Part shown: positions 1 to 5,312 of the stretch, piece by piece
Layout of the letters: each line of letters begins with the position of its first letter
Position numbering within the stretch: position 1 is the first letter of the stretch
Assembly (NCBI GenBank): GCA_017529175.1
Contig: JAFXNX010000125.1
Location: 1-5,312 of the forward strand
DNA length: 5,312 nucleotides
Origin: Clostridia bacterium
Lineage (GTDB): Bacteria > Bacillota_A > Clostridia > Oscillospirales > CAG-272
Reading direction: 5' to 3'
Notes under the pieces: model-generated
Told to the model about the DNA's origin: nothing
Seen by the model: only the letters and a program-made list of their open reading frames with translations
Database searches by the model: none
Program-made: the position numbers and the translations under genes

Positions 1-84
1 GTCAGCACCGACTACGACGTCACCGACCGCCTCTACTTCGACGAGCTCAGCTTCGAGCGCGTCATGGATATCATCGAGCTGGAA
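1..84 (+). pseudogene. carB: Fragment of carbamoyl-phosphate synthase large subunit, cut at both ends
   Basis: Frame 1 opens with [18 protein letters not shown] and continues to ..IIELE. This matches from memory the segment of CarB following NCNPET, in the pre-ATP-grasp region of the second (carbamate-phosphorylating) half of the roughly 1,070-residue protein. CarB makes carbamoyl phosphate for pyrimidine and arginine synthesis. The 5' part lies outside the window. After GAA at 82-84 the family would continue with a KPKGVIVQ.GGQTP-like stretch, but the frame instead reads an Arg/Lys-rich unrelated tail and stops at 169-171. The carB match therefore ends at about base 84, exactly where a minus-strand gene start begins. 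It may be a genuine broken copy or a chimeric assembly end. Identification rests on 28 residues but the STDYD..DRLYF signature is distinctive. Confidence 0.72.
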
Positions 85-85
85 T

Positions 86-151
86 GCCGCCGAAGAAAAC
101 GATTCTTTTCGATCTGTTTATATATTCCGCGAGCAATTTTGCAGACTCCAT
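86..151 (-). pseudogene. 5' fragment of a Sir2-family (sirtuin) NAD-dependent protein deacylase
   Basis: Read on the minus strand from ATG at 151-149, the first 22 codons give [15 protein letters not shown], then RIVFFGG. This resembles the N-terminus of bacterial sirtuins (CobB/SrtN type), where an amphipathic helix leads into IVFFGGAGVSTESGIPDFR, the NAD-binding start of the Rossmann fold. Here the frame leaves the family right after the Gly-Gly pair: it reads IPAR and stops at 73-71, inside the inverted carB fragment. The catalytic core of about 220 residues is missing. A Shine-Dalgarno sequence AAAGGTGG (167-160, minus strand) with an 8-base spacer and a good promoter upstream support a once-functional start. 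In-frame GTG at 154-152 is a less likely alternative. The break may be biological or an assembly artefact. The family call is from a short match only. Confidence 0.6.
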
Positions 152-159
152 CACATTCA

Positions 160-167
160 CCACCTTT
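160..167 (-). promoter_or_regulatory. Ribosome binding site of the truncated sirtuin gene
   Basis: The minus strand reads AAAGGTGG, 8 bases before ATG at 151-149. It is close to the AAGGAGG consensus and supports that ATG, rather than a shadow frame, as a real gene start. Confidence 0.6.
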
Positions 168-173
168 ATAATG

Positions 174-202
174 ATTATACATCAAATGTGTGTATATTGC
201 AA
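174..202 (-). promoter_or_regulatory. Sigma-A-type promoter reading leftward toward the sirtuin fragment
   Basis: On the minus strand a -35-like TTGCAA (202-197, 4 of 6 consensus) is followed after exactly 17 bases by a perfect -10 TATAAT (179-174). Transcription would start near 167, giving a very short leader of about 16 bases before the ATG at 151. It lies back to back with the rightward promoter at 251-279, with about 50 bases between their -35 boxes. Predicted from sequence only. Confidence 0.55.
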
Positions 203-250
203 ACGATGTGTAAAAACAGCAAATAATAGAAAAAGAGAGAGCGCGGGCGA

Positions 251-279
251 TTGATTTTTGAAAAATGCTGTGTTATACT
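251..279 (+). promoter_or_regulatory. Sigma-A-type extended -10 promoter of the ACT-UPF0210-GH3 operon
   Basis: TTGATT (251-256, 4 of 6) and TATACT (274-279, 5 of 6) are separated by an optimal 17 bases. The -10 is preceded by TG at 271-272, an extended -10 element. Transcription would start near 286, leaving a leader of about 33 bases before the ATG at 319. The surrounding 160-300 stretch is much more AT-rich than the genes, as expected for a promoter region. No clear operator palindrome or riboswitch was seen in the short leader. Confidence 0.62.
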
Positions 280-306
280 ATAAAATAAGGTAATTTTTTA
301 TATATG

Positions 307-312
307 CAGGAG
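307..312 (+). promoter_or_regulatory. Ribosome binding site that sets the ACT-domain gene start at 319
   Basis: CAGGAG ends 6 bases before ATG 319-321. The upstream in-frame ATG at 304 lies immediately before this site and has only A/T-rich sequence ahead of it, so 319 is the better start. The protein beginning there (MKAVITVVGKD) also matches the usual N-terminus of the family. Confidence 0.7.
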
Positions 313-318
313 CATGAC

Positions 319-588
319 ATGAAAGCTGTAATTACGGTAGTCGGAAAAGATATGGTAGGGATACTTGCGAAAGTGTCCGGAGAGTGCGCGAAATATAACG
401 CGAACGTGATAGAAGTGACGCAGTCAGTCCTTCAGGAAATGTTCGCTATGGTAATGCTCGTCGACATCACGTCCCTTTCGGTCGAGATGTCCGCGTTCTC
501 CCGTGAAATGGAAAAGCTCGGGAAAGAGTCTTCGCTTTCCATCCACGTTATGCACGAGGATATTTTCAATTCAATGCACCGCATCTGA
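319..588 (+). CDS. UPF0237 family ACT-domain protein, probable small-molecule sensor
   Basis: The 89-residue product is a single ACT domain (ACT_6 type), the usual length of UPF0237 proteins such as pneumococcal SP_0238. It opens with MKAVITVVGKD followed by MVGILAKVSG (residues 11-20), the beta1-loop-helix1 signature; Gly14 sits where ACT domains bind ligand between subunits. The middle (about 33-50) reads IEVTQSVLQEMFAMVMLVDI, the typical beta2-beta3 hairpin, and the end is HEDIFNSMHRI. ACT domains usually bind amino acids or similar effectors as dimers. No catalytic domain is attached, so a cytoplasmic sensor or regulatory-subunit role is inferred. It is first in a tight operon, with the UPF0210 gene 13 bp downstream, an arrangement known across Firmicutes. 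Ligand and partner are unknown. Start 319 was chosen over 304 because of the AGGAG site and family N-terminus. Confidence 0.9.
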   Translation: MKAVITVVGKDMVGILAKVSGECAKYNANVIEVTQSVLQEMFAMVMLVDITSLSVEMSAFSREMEKLGKESSLSIHVMHEDIFNSMHRI

Positions 589-601
589 TCCGGGGTAATA
601 T

Positions 602-1957
602 ATGATAAACGTAAAAGACATTCTTGAAACGATAAAAATGATAGAAGAGGAGAACCTCGATATCAGAACGATAACGATGGGCATCTCTCTTCTCGACTGC
701 GCGGACTCTGATATAGACAGGTCCTGCGCCAAAATATACGACAAGATCACACGCCTTGCCGCGCGGCTCGTGCCGGTGGGCGCGGAGCTTGAGTCGGATC
801 TCGGCATACCGATAATTAACAAGAGGATCTCGGTGACGCCGATCTCTCACCTCGCCGCGGCGAGCGGAGGGGACGTCGTAAAGTACGCTAAAACGCTTGA
901 GCGCGCGGCGACGGCGACCGGAGTCAACTTCATCGGCGGCTATTCCGCGCTCGTACACAAGGGATTTGCCGCGGGAGACGAAGCGCTGATGGAGAGTATC
1001 CCCGAAGCGCTCGCGGAGACCGAGCATATCTGCTCGTCGGTCAACGTCGGTTCGACTAAGAGCGGCATCAACATGAACGCCGTGAAGGCGGTAGGTCGCA
1101 TTATAAAGAAGAGCGCGGAGCTGACGGCGGACCGCAACTGCATAGGAGCGGCGAAATTCGTCGCGTTCTGCAACGCGCCGGAGGACAACCCGTTCATGGC
1201 GGGCGCGTTCCACGGCGTCGGAGAGCCGGATTGCGTGATAAACGTCGGCGTTTCGGGCCCGGGCGTCGTTCGCGCGGCGATAGCTAAAGCCGGCGACTGC
1301 GACATAACGGAGATCGCGAATATCGTCAAGAAGACGGCGTTCAAAATAACGAGAATGGGTCAGCTCGTAGGAACGAAAGCGTCCGAGGCGCTCGGAGTTC
1401 CTTTCGGCATCGTAGACCTCTCCCTTGCCCCCACTCCCGCCGTCGGCGACTCTGTCGCACACATACTTGAAGCGATGGGACTCGAAAAGTGCGGCGGCGC
1501 GGGAACGACCGCGTGCCTTGCGCTTCTCAACGACGCGGTAAAGAAAGGCGGCGTCATGGCGTCGAGCCACGTCGGAGGACTCTCCGGCGCGTTCATCCCC
1601 GTATCCGAGGACGCGGGAATGATAGACGCGGCGGCGATCGGTGCTTTGAAGATCGAAAAACTCGAAGCGATGACCGCGGTATGCTCCGTAGGTCTTGATA
1701 TGATAGTCATTCCCGGCGATACTTCGGAGGAAGTCATTTCCGCGATCCTTGCGGACGAGGCGGCGATAGGAATGATAAACTCGAAGACGACTGCCGTGCG
1801 CCTTATCCCGGCGATCGGCAAATCGGACGGCGACGTGCTCGAATTCGGCGGGCTTCTCGGACGCGCTCCGGTAATGGAAGTCAGCCGCTATTCGCCCGCC
1901 CGCTTCATCGACCGCGGCGGAAGGATACCCGCGCCGATACAAAGTCTTAAAAACTGA
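602..1957 (+). CDS. UPF0210/DUF711 'PFL family' protein of unknown function
   Basis: The 451-residue product matches the UPF0210 (DUF711) family along its full length and is the usual size. Recognisable conserved blocks are [15 protein letters not shown] (19-33), [11 protein letters not shown] (72-82), [15 protein letters not shown] (144-158), [17 protein letters not shown] (194-210), [10 protein letters not shown] (214-223), [15 protein letters not shown] (272-286), [13 protein letters not shown] (325-337) and the C-terminal [14 protein letters not shown]. The family is described as having a fold related to pyruvate formate-lyase, but no glycyl-radical RVxGY motif is visible, so radical chemistry should not be assumed. 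It appears soluble, with no signal peptide or membrane segment. The weak GGGGT at 592-596 is the only Shine-Dalgarno candidate, and the 13-bp gap from the ACT gene suggests translational coupling. The ACT neighbour may sense this enzyme's substrate or product. Identity is firm; function is unknown. Confidence 0.93.
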   Translation: MINVKDILETIKMIEEENLDIRTITMGISLLDCADSDIDRSCAKIYDKITRLAARLVPVGAELESDLGIPIINKRISVTPISHLAAASGGDVVKYAKTLERAATATGVNFIGGYSALVHKGFAAGDEALMESIPEALAETEHICSSVNVGSTKSGINMNAVKAVGRIIKKSAELTADRNCIGAAKFVAFCNAPEDNPFMAGAFHGVGEPDCVINVGVSGPGVVRAAIAKAGDCDITEIANIVKKTAFKITRMGQLVGTKASEALGVPFGIVDLSLAPTPAVGDSVAHILEAMGLEKCGGAGTTACLALLNDAVKKGGVMASSHVGGLSGAFIPVSEDAGMIDAAAIGALKIEKLEAMTAVCSVGLDMIVIPGDTSEEVISAILADEAAIGMINSKTTAVRLIPAIGKSDGDVLEFGGLLGRAPVMEVSRYSPARFIDRGGRIPAPIQSLKN

Positions 1958-1971
1958 CGACGGAGAATAAT

Positions 1972-3519
1972 ATGAAATATAAGATCAAAGATTATCCCGA
2001 TATAAAAACAAAAGTTGAAAATATGAGCGTCGACGAGCTTCTCTCGTCAGTCATCATTCCGTACATATCCACCGGCTTCGGAAAGATATGCAGAGACACG
2101 CCCGCGATGTTCGTCTTTACCGCGCCTTTCGACGACTGCGTCAATTTTGTCCGTCAGATCAACGACGGCAGAAAGGAGCGCGCTCTTATCGTTTCCGATA
2201 TGGAGCACGGCGCGGGAAGCGCGCTCAAGGGAGCGGTGCATTTCCCGTCGATGAGAGCGGTAGTGCGCTGCGGCGACCCGGAGATAGCATATAAAATGGG
2301 AGAGTACGCCGCGAAGGAAGTGCGCCTCGCGGGTTACCACTGGACGTTCGGGCCTTGCGTTGACCTTACGACGAATCCGACAAACCCGATAGTCTCGATC
2401 AGAGCCGCGTCGGGCGACCCGGACGAAACGATCGCTTATGCCGGAGCGTATATGAGGGGCTTGCAGGACAACGGGCTGATCGCAACGCTCAAGCATTTTC
2501 CCGGCGACGGCATATGCACCGACGACCAGCATGTCACGGTCCCCGAAAACCCGCTTTCAAAGACGAAGTGGATGAAAACTTACGGCAAAGTATACCGCAA
2601 ACTGATAAACGACGGCGCCATGACGATAATGCCCGGGCATATCTCCCTTCCCGCGTTCGACGAGAAGGACGAATATATGGATATGTACCCGCCCGCGAGC
2701 TTATCGCGCCGTATCCTGACTGATCTGCTCCGCGGAGAACTCGGCTTTGAGGGCATCATCGTATCCGACGCCGTGAACATGGGCGGATTTGCGGGATATA
2801 TGAACGTTTACCGCGCAAACGCCGCTTTCCTCGAAGCGGGCGGCGACCTTCTTCTCTTCCAGCACGAGGACGAAGCGTACTACAGAGAAATGAAGCGTGT
2901 CATAGACGAGGGAGCGCTTTCTCTCGAAACGCTGAAGGATCGCGCTTACCGCAACCTTTGCTTCTCGAGAGAGTATTTCGAAACTCACACCGACGTGCCG
3001 AAGTTCAACAGACGCGAGGCGGAAGCGTGCTCGAAATACGTCGCAAAGACGGCGGTCGAGCTTTACCGCGACAGACCGAAAGCGCTTCCGATGAAGCTTA
3101 CGAAGTCGTCAAAAGTGCTTCACGTCATATTCACCGAAGTCGATTATCCCGACGAGGCGGCGCCCGATCTTACCGAACGGCTGAAGGCGCTTTGCGGTAC
3201 GGTCGACGTGATCGACGATGCGCGTCCGTGGATAATCAAAGACGCCGTGATAAACGGCGGATACGATGCGGTATTCGTTACGGCGGGAGTGTTCCCGACG
3301 TACGGAGTAGATACGATAAAGCTCACGGGAGTGCTCGCGAGAAACATGATGGAGGGTTGGACGAGATACGGCACGCCCTGCGTGTTCGTATGTCACGGAG
3401 ACCCCATATTCGCGGAGCAGTTCAAAGGGCTTTGCGACACTGTAATCAATACATACGGCTATAACAAATATACTAACGAGCGGGTAATGGAGATCATCAC
3501 GGGAAAGAAAAGAGTATAA
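1972..3519 (+). CDS. Cytoplasmic glycoside hydrolase family 3 protein (beta-N-acetylhexosaminidase-like)
   Basis: The 515-residue product has a GH3 (beta/alpha)8 catalytic domain (about 1-335) and a C-terminal alpha/beta segment (about 375-515). Visible motifs are ALIVSDMEHG (71-80, substrate Asp), SIRAASGDPD (142-151), KHFPGDG (174-180), the Asp185-Gln-His187 pair matching the Asp-x-His acid/base dyad of NagZ-type enzymes, GHISLPAFD (222-230) and SDAVNMGG (265-272) with Asp266 as likely nucleophile. KHFPGDG replaces the common KHFPGHG. No signal peptide is present, so it should act in the cytoplasm, perhaps in cell-wall amino-sugar recycling or glycoside use; substrate is inferred only. It starts 14 bp after the UPF0210 stop with CGGAGA at 1961-1966, 6 bases before ATG, so it is the third gene of the operon. 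Beta-glucosidase, xylosidase or a phosphorylase are alternatives, the Asp-His dyad favouring an N-acetylglucosaminidase-like mechanism. Confidence 0.86.
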   Translation: MKYKIKDYPDIKTKVENMSVDELLSSVIIPYISTGFGKICRDTPAMFVFTAPFDDCVNFVRQINDGRKERALIVSDMEHGAGSALKGAVHFPSMRAVVRCGDPEIAYKMGEYAAKEVRLAGYHWTFGPCVDLTTNPTNPIVSIRAASGDPDETIAYAGAYMRGLQDNGLIATLKHFPGDGICTDDQHVTVPENPLSKTKWMKTYGKVYRKLINDGAMTIMPGHISLPAFDEKDEYMDMYPPASLSRRILTDLLRGELGFEGIIVSDAVNMGGFAGYMNVYRANAAFLEAGGDLLLFQHEDEAYYREMKRVIDEGALSLETLKDRAYRNLCFSREYFETHTDVPKFNRREAEACSKYVAKTAVELYRDRPKALPMKLTKSSKVLHVIFTEVDYPDEAAPDLTERLKALCGTVDVIDDARPWIIKDAVINGGYDAVFVTAGVFPTYGVDTIKLTGVLARNMMEGWTRYGTPCVFVCHGDPIFAEQFKGLCDTVINTYGYNKYTNERVMEIITGKKRV

Positions 3520-3550
3520 CGGAATAAATATTTAAACGGCTGTCAAGCGC

Positions 3551-3558
3551 AAAGGAGG
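3551..3558 (+). promoter_or_regulatory. Strong ribosome binding site of the LRR-dockerin gene
   Basis: AAAGGAGG, a near-perfect Shine-Dalgarno, lies 8 bases before ATG 3567. It is the best in the window and fixes the start of a protein with a clear signal peptide. The 47-bp gap (3520-3566) behind the GH3 gene shows neither a hairpin-plus-T-run terminator nor a convincing promoter, so read-through from the upstream operon is possible. Confidence 0.85.
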
Positions 3559-3566
3559 AACAGATC

Positions 3567-5312
3567 ATGAAAAAGATAATATCGTTCATTCTTTGCGCCA
3601 TCATGCTGCTTTCCGTCGTGTCGTATTTTCCCTCGGTATCTTTCGCGGCGGTATATTCGGGAAGCTGCGGAGCGTCTCTCAAGTGGTCGCTCGATACCGC
3701 GACCGGCGTTCTTTCGATCACCGGAAGAGGAAGGATGGACGATTACGACTTCGCCGTTTATTCTCCGTCCCTTTACGGCTACGTCCCGCCTTACGGGACG
3801 AGCGCTCCGTGGGGGAGCCATTCGGACAAAATAAAGTCGGTCGTCATCGCCGCGGGCGCGACGTCAATAGGAGAGCGCGCGTTTTCCGACTGCGCTTCGC
3901 TATCGTACATCAAGATATCGTCGAACATCGGTGTTATCGGAAAAGACGCGTTTCACGGATGCACGTCCCTTGAAGCGGTCAATATCGACTCTGTTTCGGT
4001 ATGGTGCAAAAACGGGTTCGGAAGACGCTTTGAGGTGCCGTACGATATCTATTTCGAAGGCCGTCTCTTATCGACGCTCAACGTTCCCGAAGGCATAAAA
4101 ACGCTCACGAAATACTCCTTCTCCGGATGCCGTTCGCTCAAAAACGCGGTAATTCCGGAGAGCGTGACCGCCATAGGCGAGGAAGCGTTTTTGAACTGTA
4201 CGAAATTGAAATCGGTGTCGATCCCCGATAGCGTTACGGATATCGGCGCCCGCGCGTTCGAAGGCTGTTCTTCGCTCGAAAGCGTCGTGATACCGGACGG
4301 GGTGACGCAAATACTGCCCGAAACTTTTTCATGGTGTACGTCGCTCAAGTCGGTCACGCTGCCGCGGAGCGTAAAGTCTCTCGGATCGGACGCGTTCTCG
4401 GGATGCCGGTCTCTTGAAGAGATAGCGCTTCCCGAGGATTTGGAGTCTGTCGGCGAGGACGCGTTTTTCGGGTGCTCGTCGCTTAAATTCAACCGCTATG
4501 AAAAAGCGGATTATCTCGGCAGCGCACAAAATCCGTATTTTGCGCTCGTCAGAGCTAAAAATACAGGTATCGCGTCGTGCAGAATAAACGACGGCGCGAA
4601 GATTATACTTGACAAAGCGTTCTACGGATGCTCATACCTCATAACGGTCGACGTGCCGGACAGCGTTGTGTCGCTCGGTGATTATTCGTTCGGCAGATGC
4701 GTTCAGCTCGAGACGTTGACGCTCGGCAAAGGGGTAAAAACGATAGGATACGGAGCGTTTTCCGGCTGTGAGGCGCTGAAAAATCTCTCAATACCCGACG
4801 GTATTACCGACATAGGTAAAGAAGCGTTCGCGAAATGCCGGTCGCTGAAATACACCGCTTATGACGGCGTAAGGTATCTCGGAAACGCCGACAATCCGTA
4901 CGCCGTTATCGTCAAAACGTCCGGTCCGGATCTTACCGCCTGCATCATACACTACAAGACAAAGTTCATTTACCATTCCGCGTTTTACAGCAGTCCGAAG
5001 CTTAAGCGCATTTTCTATTACGGAACGGAGGAAGCGTGGACCTCGATAATCGTCGGCTCTTCCAACACAAATATGTATAACGCGACGCTGAGTTTCCTGC
5101 AGCACACAAATCACGTCTGGGACAGCGGAGTCGAGACTCCGGCGACGTATACCGCCGACGGACAGATCCTTTATACCTGCAGTAGTTGCGGCGCGGTGTC
5201 GGTCGAGACGATACCGAGGATAATATCTACCGTTCCCGGCGACGTCGACGGCGACGGAGCTTTCAACCTCAGAGACCTTGATATGTTAAAGCGTTTTATC
5301 GCGTCAACGGTA
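3567..5312 (+). CDS. Secreted BspA-like leucine-rich repeat protein with type I dockerin (3' end outside window)
   Basis: A stop-free frame of 582 codons runs off the window end. Residues 1-27 are a signal peptide: MKKIISF, hydrophobic core FILCAIMLLSVV, and cleavage likely after VSFA. Residues 30-100 are the N-terminal domain typical of BspA-like proteins (SGSCGASLKWSLDTATGVLSITG ... APWGSH). An LRR_5 array follows, with AF..C.SL..V.IPDSVT.IG units whose (A/S/T)F pairs start at 105, 128, 184, 207, 230, 253, 276, 299, 351, 374, 397, 420 and 472. Residues 484-500 (YYGTEEAWTSIIVGSSN) form the usual array-closing motif. A CxxC domain (C538, C541) and a dockerin loop with D559, D561, D563, N567, D570 end the visible part. 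The protein is probably exported and tethered through cohesin-dockerin binding, displaying an LRR surface for adhesion or recognition. The ligand cannot be told from sequence. One more dockerin repeat is expected beyond 5312. Confidence 0.9.
   Translation, partial: MKKIISFILCAIMLLSVVSYFPSVSFAAVYSGSCGASLKWSLDTATGVLSITGRGRMDDYDFAVYSPSLYGYVPPYGTSAPWGSHSDKIKSVVIAAGATSIGERAFSDCASLSYIKISSNIGVIGKDAFHGCTSLEAVNIDSVSVWCKNGFGRRFEVPYDIYFEGRLLSTLNVPEGIKTLTKYSFSGCRSLKNAVIPESVTAIGEEAFLNCTKLKSVSIPDSVTDIGARAFEGCSSLESVVIPDGVTQILPETFSWCTSLKSVTLPRSVKSLGSDAFSGCRSLEEIALPEDLESVGEDAFFGCSSLKFNRYEKADYLGSAQNPYFALVRAKNTGIASCRINDGAKIILDKAFYGCSYLITVDVPDSVVSLGDYSFGRCVQLETLTLGKGVKTIGYGAFSGCEALKNLSIPDGITDIGKEAFAKCRSLKYTAYDGVRYLGNADNPYAVIVKTSGPDLTACIIHYKTKFIYHSAFYSSPKLKRIFYYGTEEAWTSIIVGSSNTNMYNATLSFLQHTNHVWDSGVETPATYTADGQILYTCSSCGAVSVETIPRIISTVPGDVDGDGAFNLRDLDMLKRFIASTV
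4461..4616 (+). repeat. First 52-residue long module in the LRR array
   Basis: Residues 299-350 start as an ordinary repeat (AFFGCSSLK) but continue with Y..ADYLGSAQNPYFALVRA before the next AFYGC unit. It aligns without gaps to the module at 4824-4979: AF, C, SLK, Tyr13, YLG (18-20), NPY (24-26) and Val30 coincide. Similar YLG...NPY..LV inserts are familiar in other BspA-like proteins. Confidence 0.75.
4824..4979 (+). repeat. Second 52-residue long module in the LRR array
   Basis: Residues 420-471 start AFAKCRSLK and continue Y..VRYLGNADNPYAVIVK, matching the 4461-4616 module position for position over the same length. It is followed by a last, Cys-lacking repeat (SAFYSSPKLKRIFYYG) that closes the array. 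Confidence 0.75.
5235..5312 (+). other. First calcium-binding repeat of a type I dockerin
   Basis: Residues 557-582 read PGDVDGDGAFNLRD, then LDMLKRFIAS. Asp559, Asp561, Asp563, Asn567 and Asp570 fall at loop positions 1, 3, 5, 9 and 12, the classic F-hand calcium pattern, followed by the recognition helix with LKRF. A full dockerin has a second such repeat about 30 residues on, which lies beyond the window. Confidence 0.85.

Larger units (their letters stand above)
3879..4979 (+). repeat. LRR_5 coding repeat array, 69-bp period with longer modules
   Basis: This in-gene array encodes 23-residue BspA-type leucine-rich repeats. Spacing of the AF/SF/TF start is exactly 23 residues in three runs (105-128, 184 to 299, 351 to 420), and 56 or 52 residues where a longer module intervenes (128-184, 299-351, 420-472). 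The units have diverged at DNA level and share mainly GCGTTT and GGATGC/GGCTGT words, so this is an old duplication array, not recent tandem DNA copies. Confidence 0.85.

Noticed and set aside
84..254. 56-codon plus-strand frame starting ATGCCGCCGAAG, a possible small protein
   Set aside because: It begins at the carB/sirtuin junction, lies antisense to the sirtuin start and runs through the divergent promoters. It has no ribosome binding site and no family resemblance.
304..321. Upstream in-frame ATG (304) as start of the ACT gene
   Set aside because: It has no Shine-Dalgarno of its own and would place AGGAG inside the coding region. The family N-terminus begins at the ATG at 319.
566..1942. 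458-residue open frame on the minus strand covering the whole UPF0210 gene
   Set aside because: Its translation is rich in Arg, His, Tyr and Asp with no recognisable motif. The plus strand encodes a full-length conserved family. The open antisense frame follows from the GC-rich codon bias of the real gene.
1912..1954. Glycyl-radical site in the C-terminus of the UPF0210 protein (DRGGRIPAP)
   Set aside because: Glycyl-radical enzymes carry an RVxGY-type motif near the C-terminus, and no such motif or activase gene is visible. The RGG is simply a conserved part of UPF0210.
2047..2532. 161-residue minus-strand frame and other short frames inside the GH3 gene
   Set aside because: They are antisense or shifted shadows of a continuous GH3 frame with intact catalytic motifs, and have low-complexity Arg/His-rich content.
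3593..3973. 126-residue plus-strand frame overlapping the start of the LRR gene
   Set aside because: It is an Arg-rich shifted-frame translation inside the signal peptide and N-terminal domain coding region of the 3567 gene, with no ribosome binding site.
4049..4492. 147-residue minus-strand frame with a repeating SERHPEN.../VTLSGI pattern
   Set aside because: The periodicity is the 69-bp LRR coding repeat of the plus strand read backward. It has no independent start signal and shadows the 3567-5312 gene.
3879..4979. Regularly spaced repeats as a possible CRISPR array
   Set aside because: The 69-bp periodicity stays in one reading frame and encodes diverged LRR_5 units. There are no identical direct repeats separated by unique spacers.

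Overview
The window looks like chromosomal DNA from an anaerobic, fairly GC-rich Clostridia-type bacterium, perhaps an uncultured gut or rumen Oscillospiraceae/Christensenellales relative. This is inferred from three things: a UPF0237-UPF0210 gene pair typical of Firmicutes, strong AAAGGAGG-type ribosome binding sites, and a secreted BspA-like leucine-rich repeat protein that runs into a dockerin motif. No RNA gene, CRISPR array, insertion sequence or phage gene was seen.

Positions 1-151 hold two gene fragments fused in opposite orientations. The first 84 bases encode, on the plus strand, 28 residues from the second half of carbamoyl-phosphate synthase large subunit (CarB). They abut, within a few bases of position 85, the first 22 codons of what looks like a Sir2-family (sirtuin) deacylase on the minus strand. 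That sirtuin is cut inside its NAD-binding Gly motif. Neither protein continues past the junction, so this is either a real rearrangement or, more likely, an assembly or amplification chimera near a contig end. Positions 152-318 are an AT-rich divergent promoter region with a good sigma-A-type promoter pointing each way.

Positions 319-3519 form a tight plus-strand operon with gaps of 13 and 14 bp: a UPF0237 ACT-domain protein (89 aa), a UPF0210/DUF711 'PFL family' protein (451 aa), and a cytoplasmic glycoside hydrolase family 3 protein (515 aa). The first two are a recurrent but uncharacterised pair, probably a small-ligand sensor and a metabolic enzyme. The GH3 protein keeps its nucleophile and Asp-His dyad and may act on amino-sugar or other beta-glycosides inside the cell.

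From 3567 to the window end one open frame of 582 codons encodes an exported protein: signal peptide, BspA-type N-terminal domain, LRR_5 array of 23-residue repeats, two matching 52-residue modules, a CxxC tail domain and the first calcium loop of a type I dockerin. It has its own strong Shine-Dalgarno sequence and no visible terminator before it, so it may be co-transcribed with the operon. Its 3' end lies outside the window. No clearly new system is evident. The items most worth a second look are the junction near base 85, the uncharacterised ACT/UPF0210/GH3 operon, and the LRR-dockerin protein.
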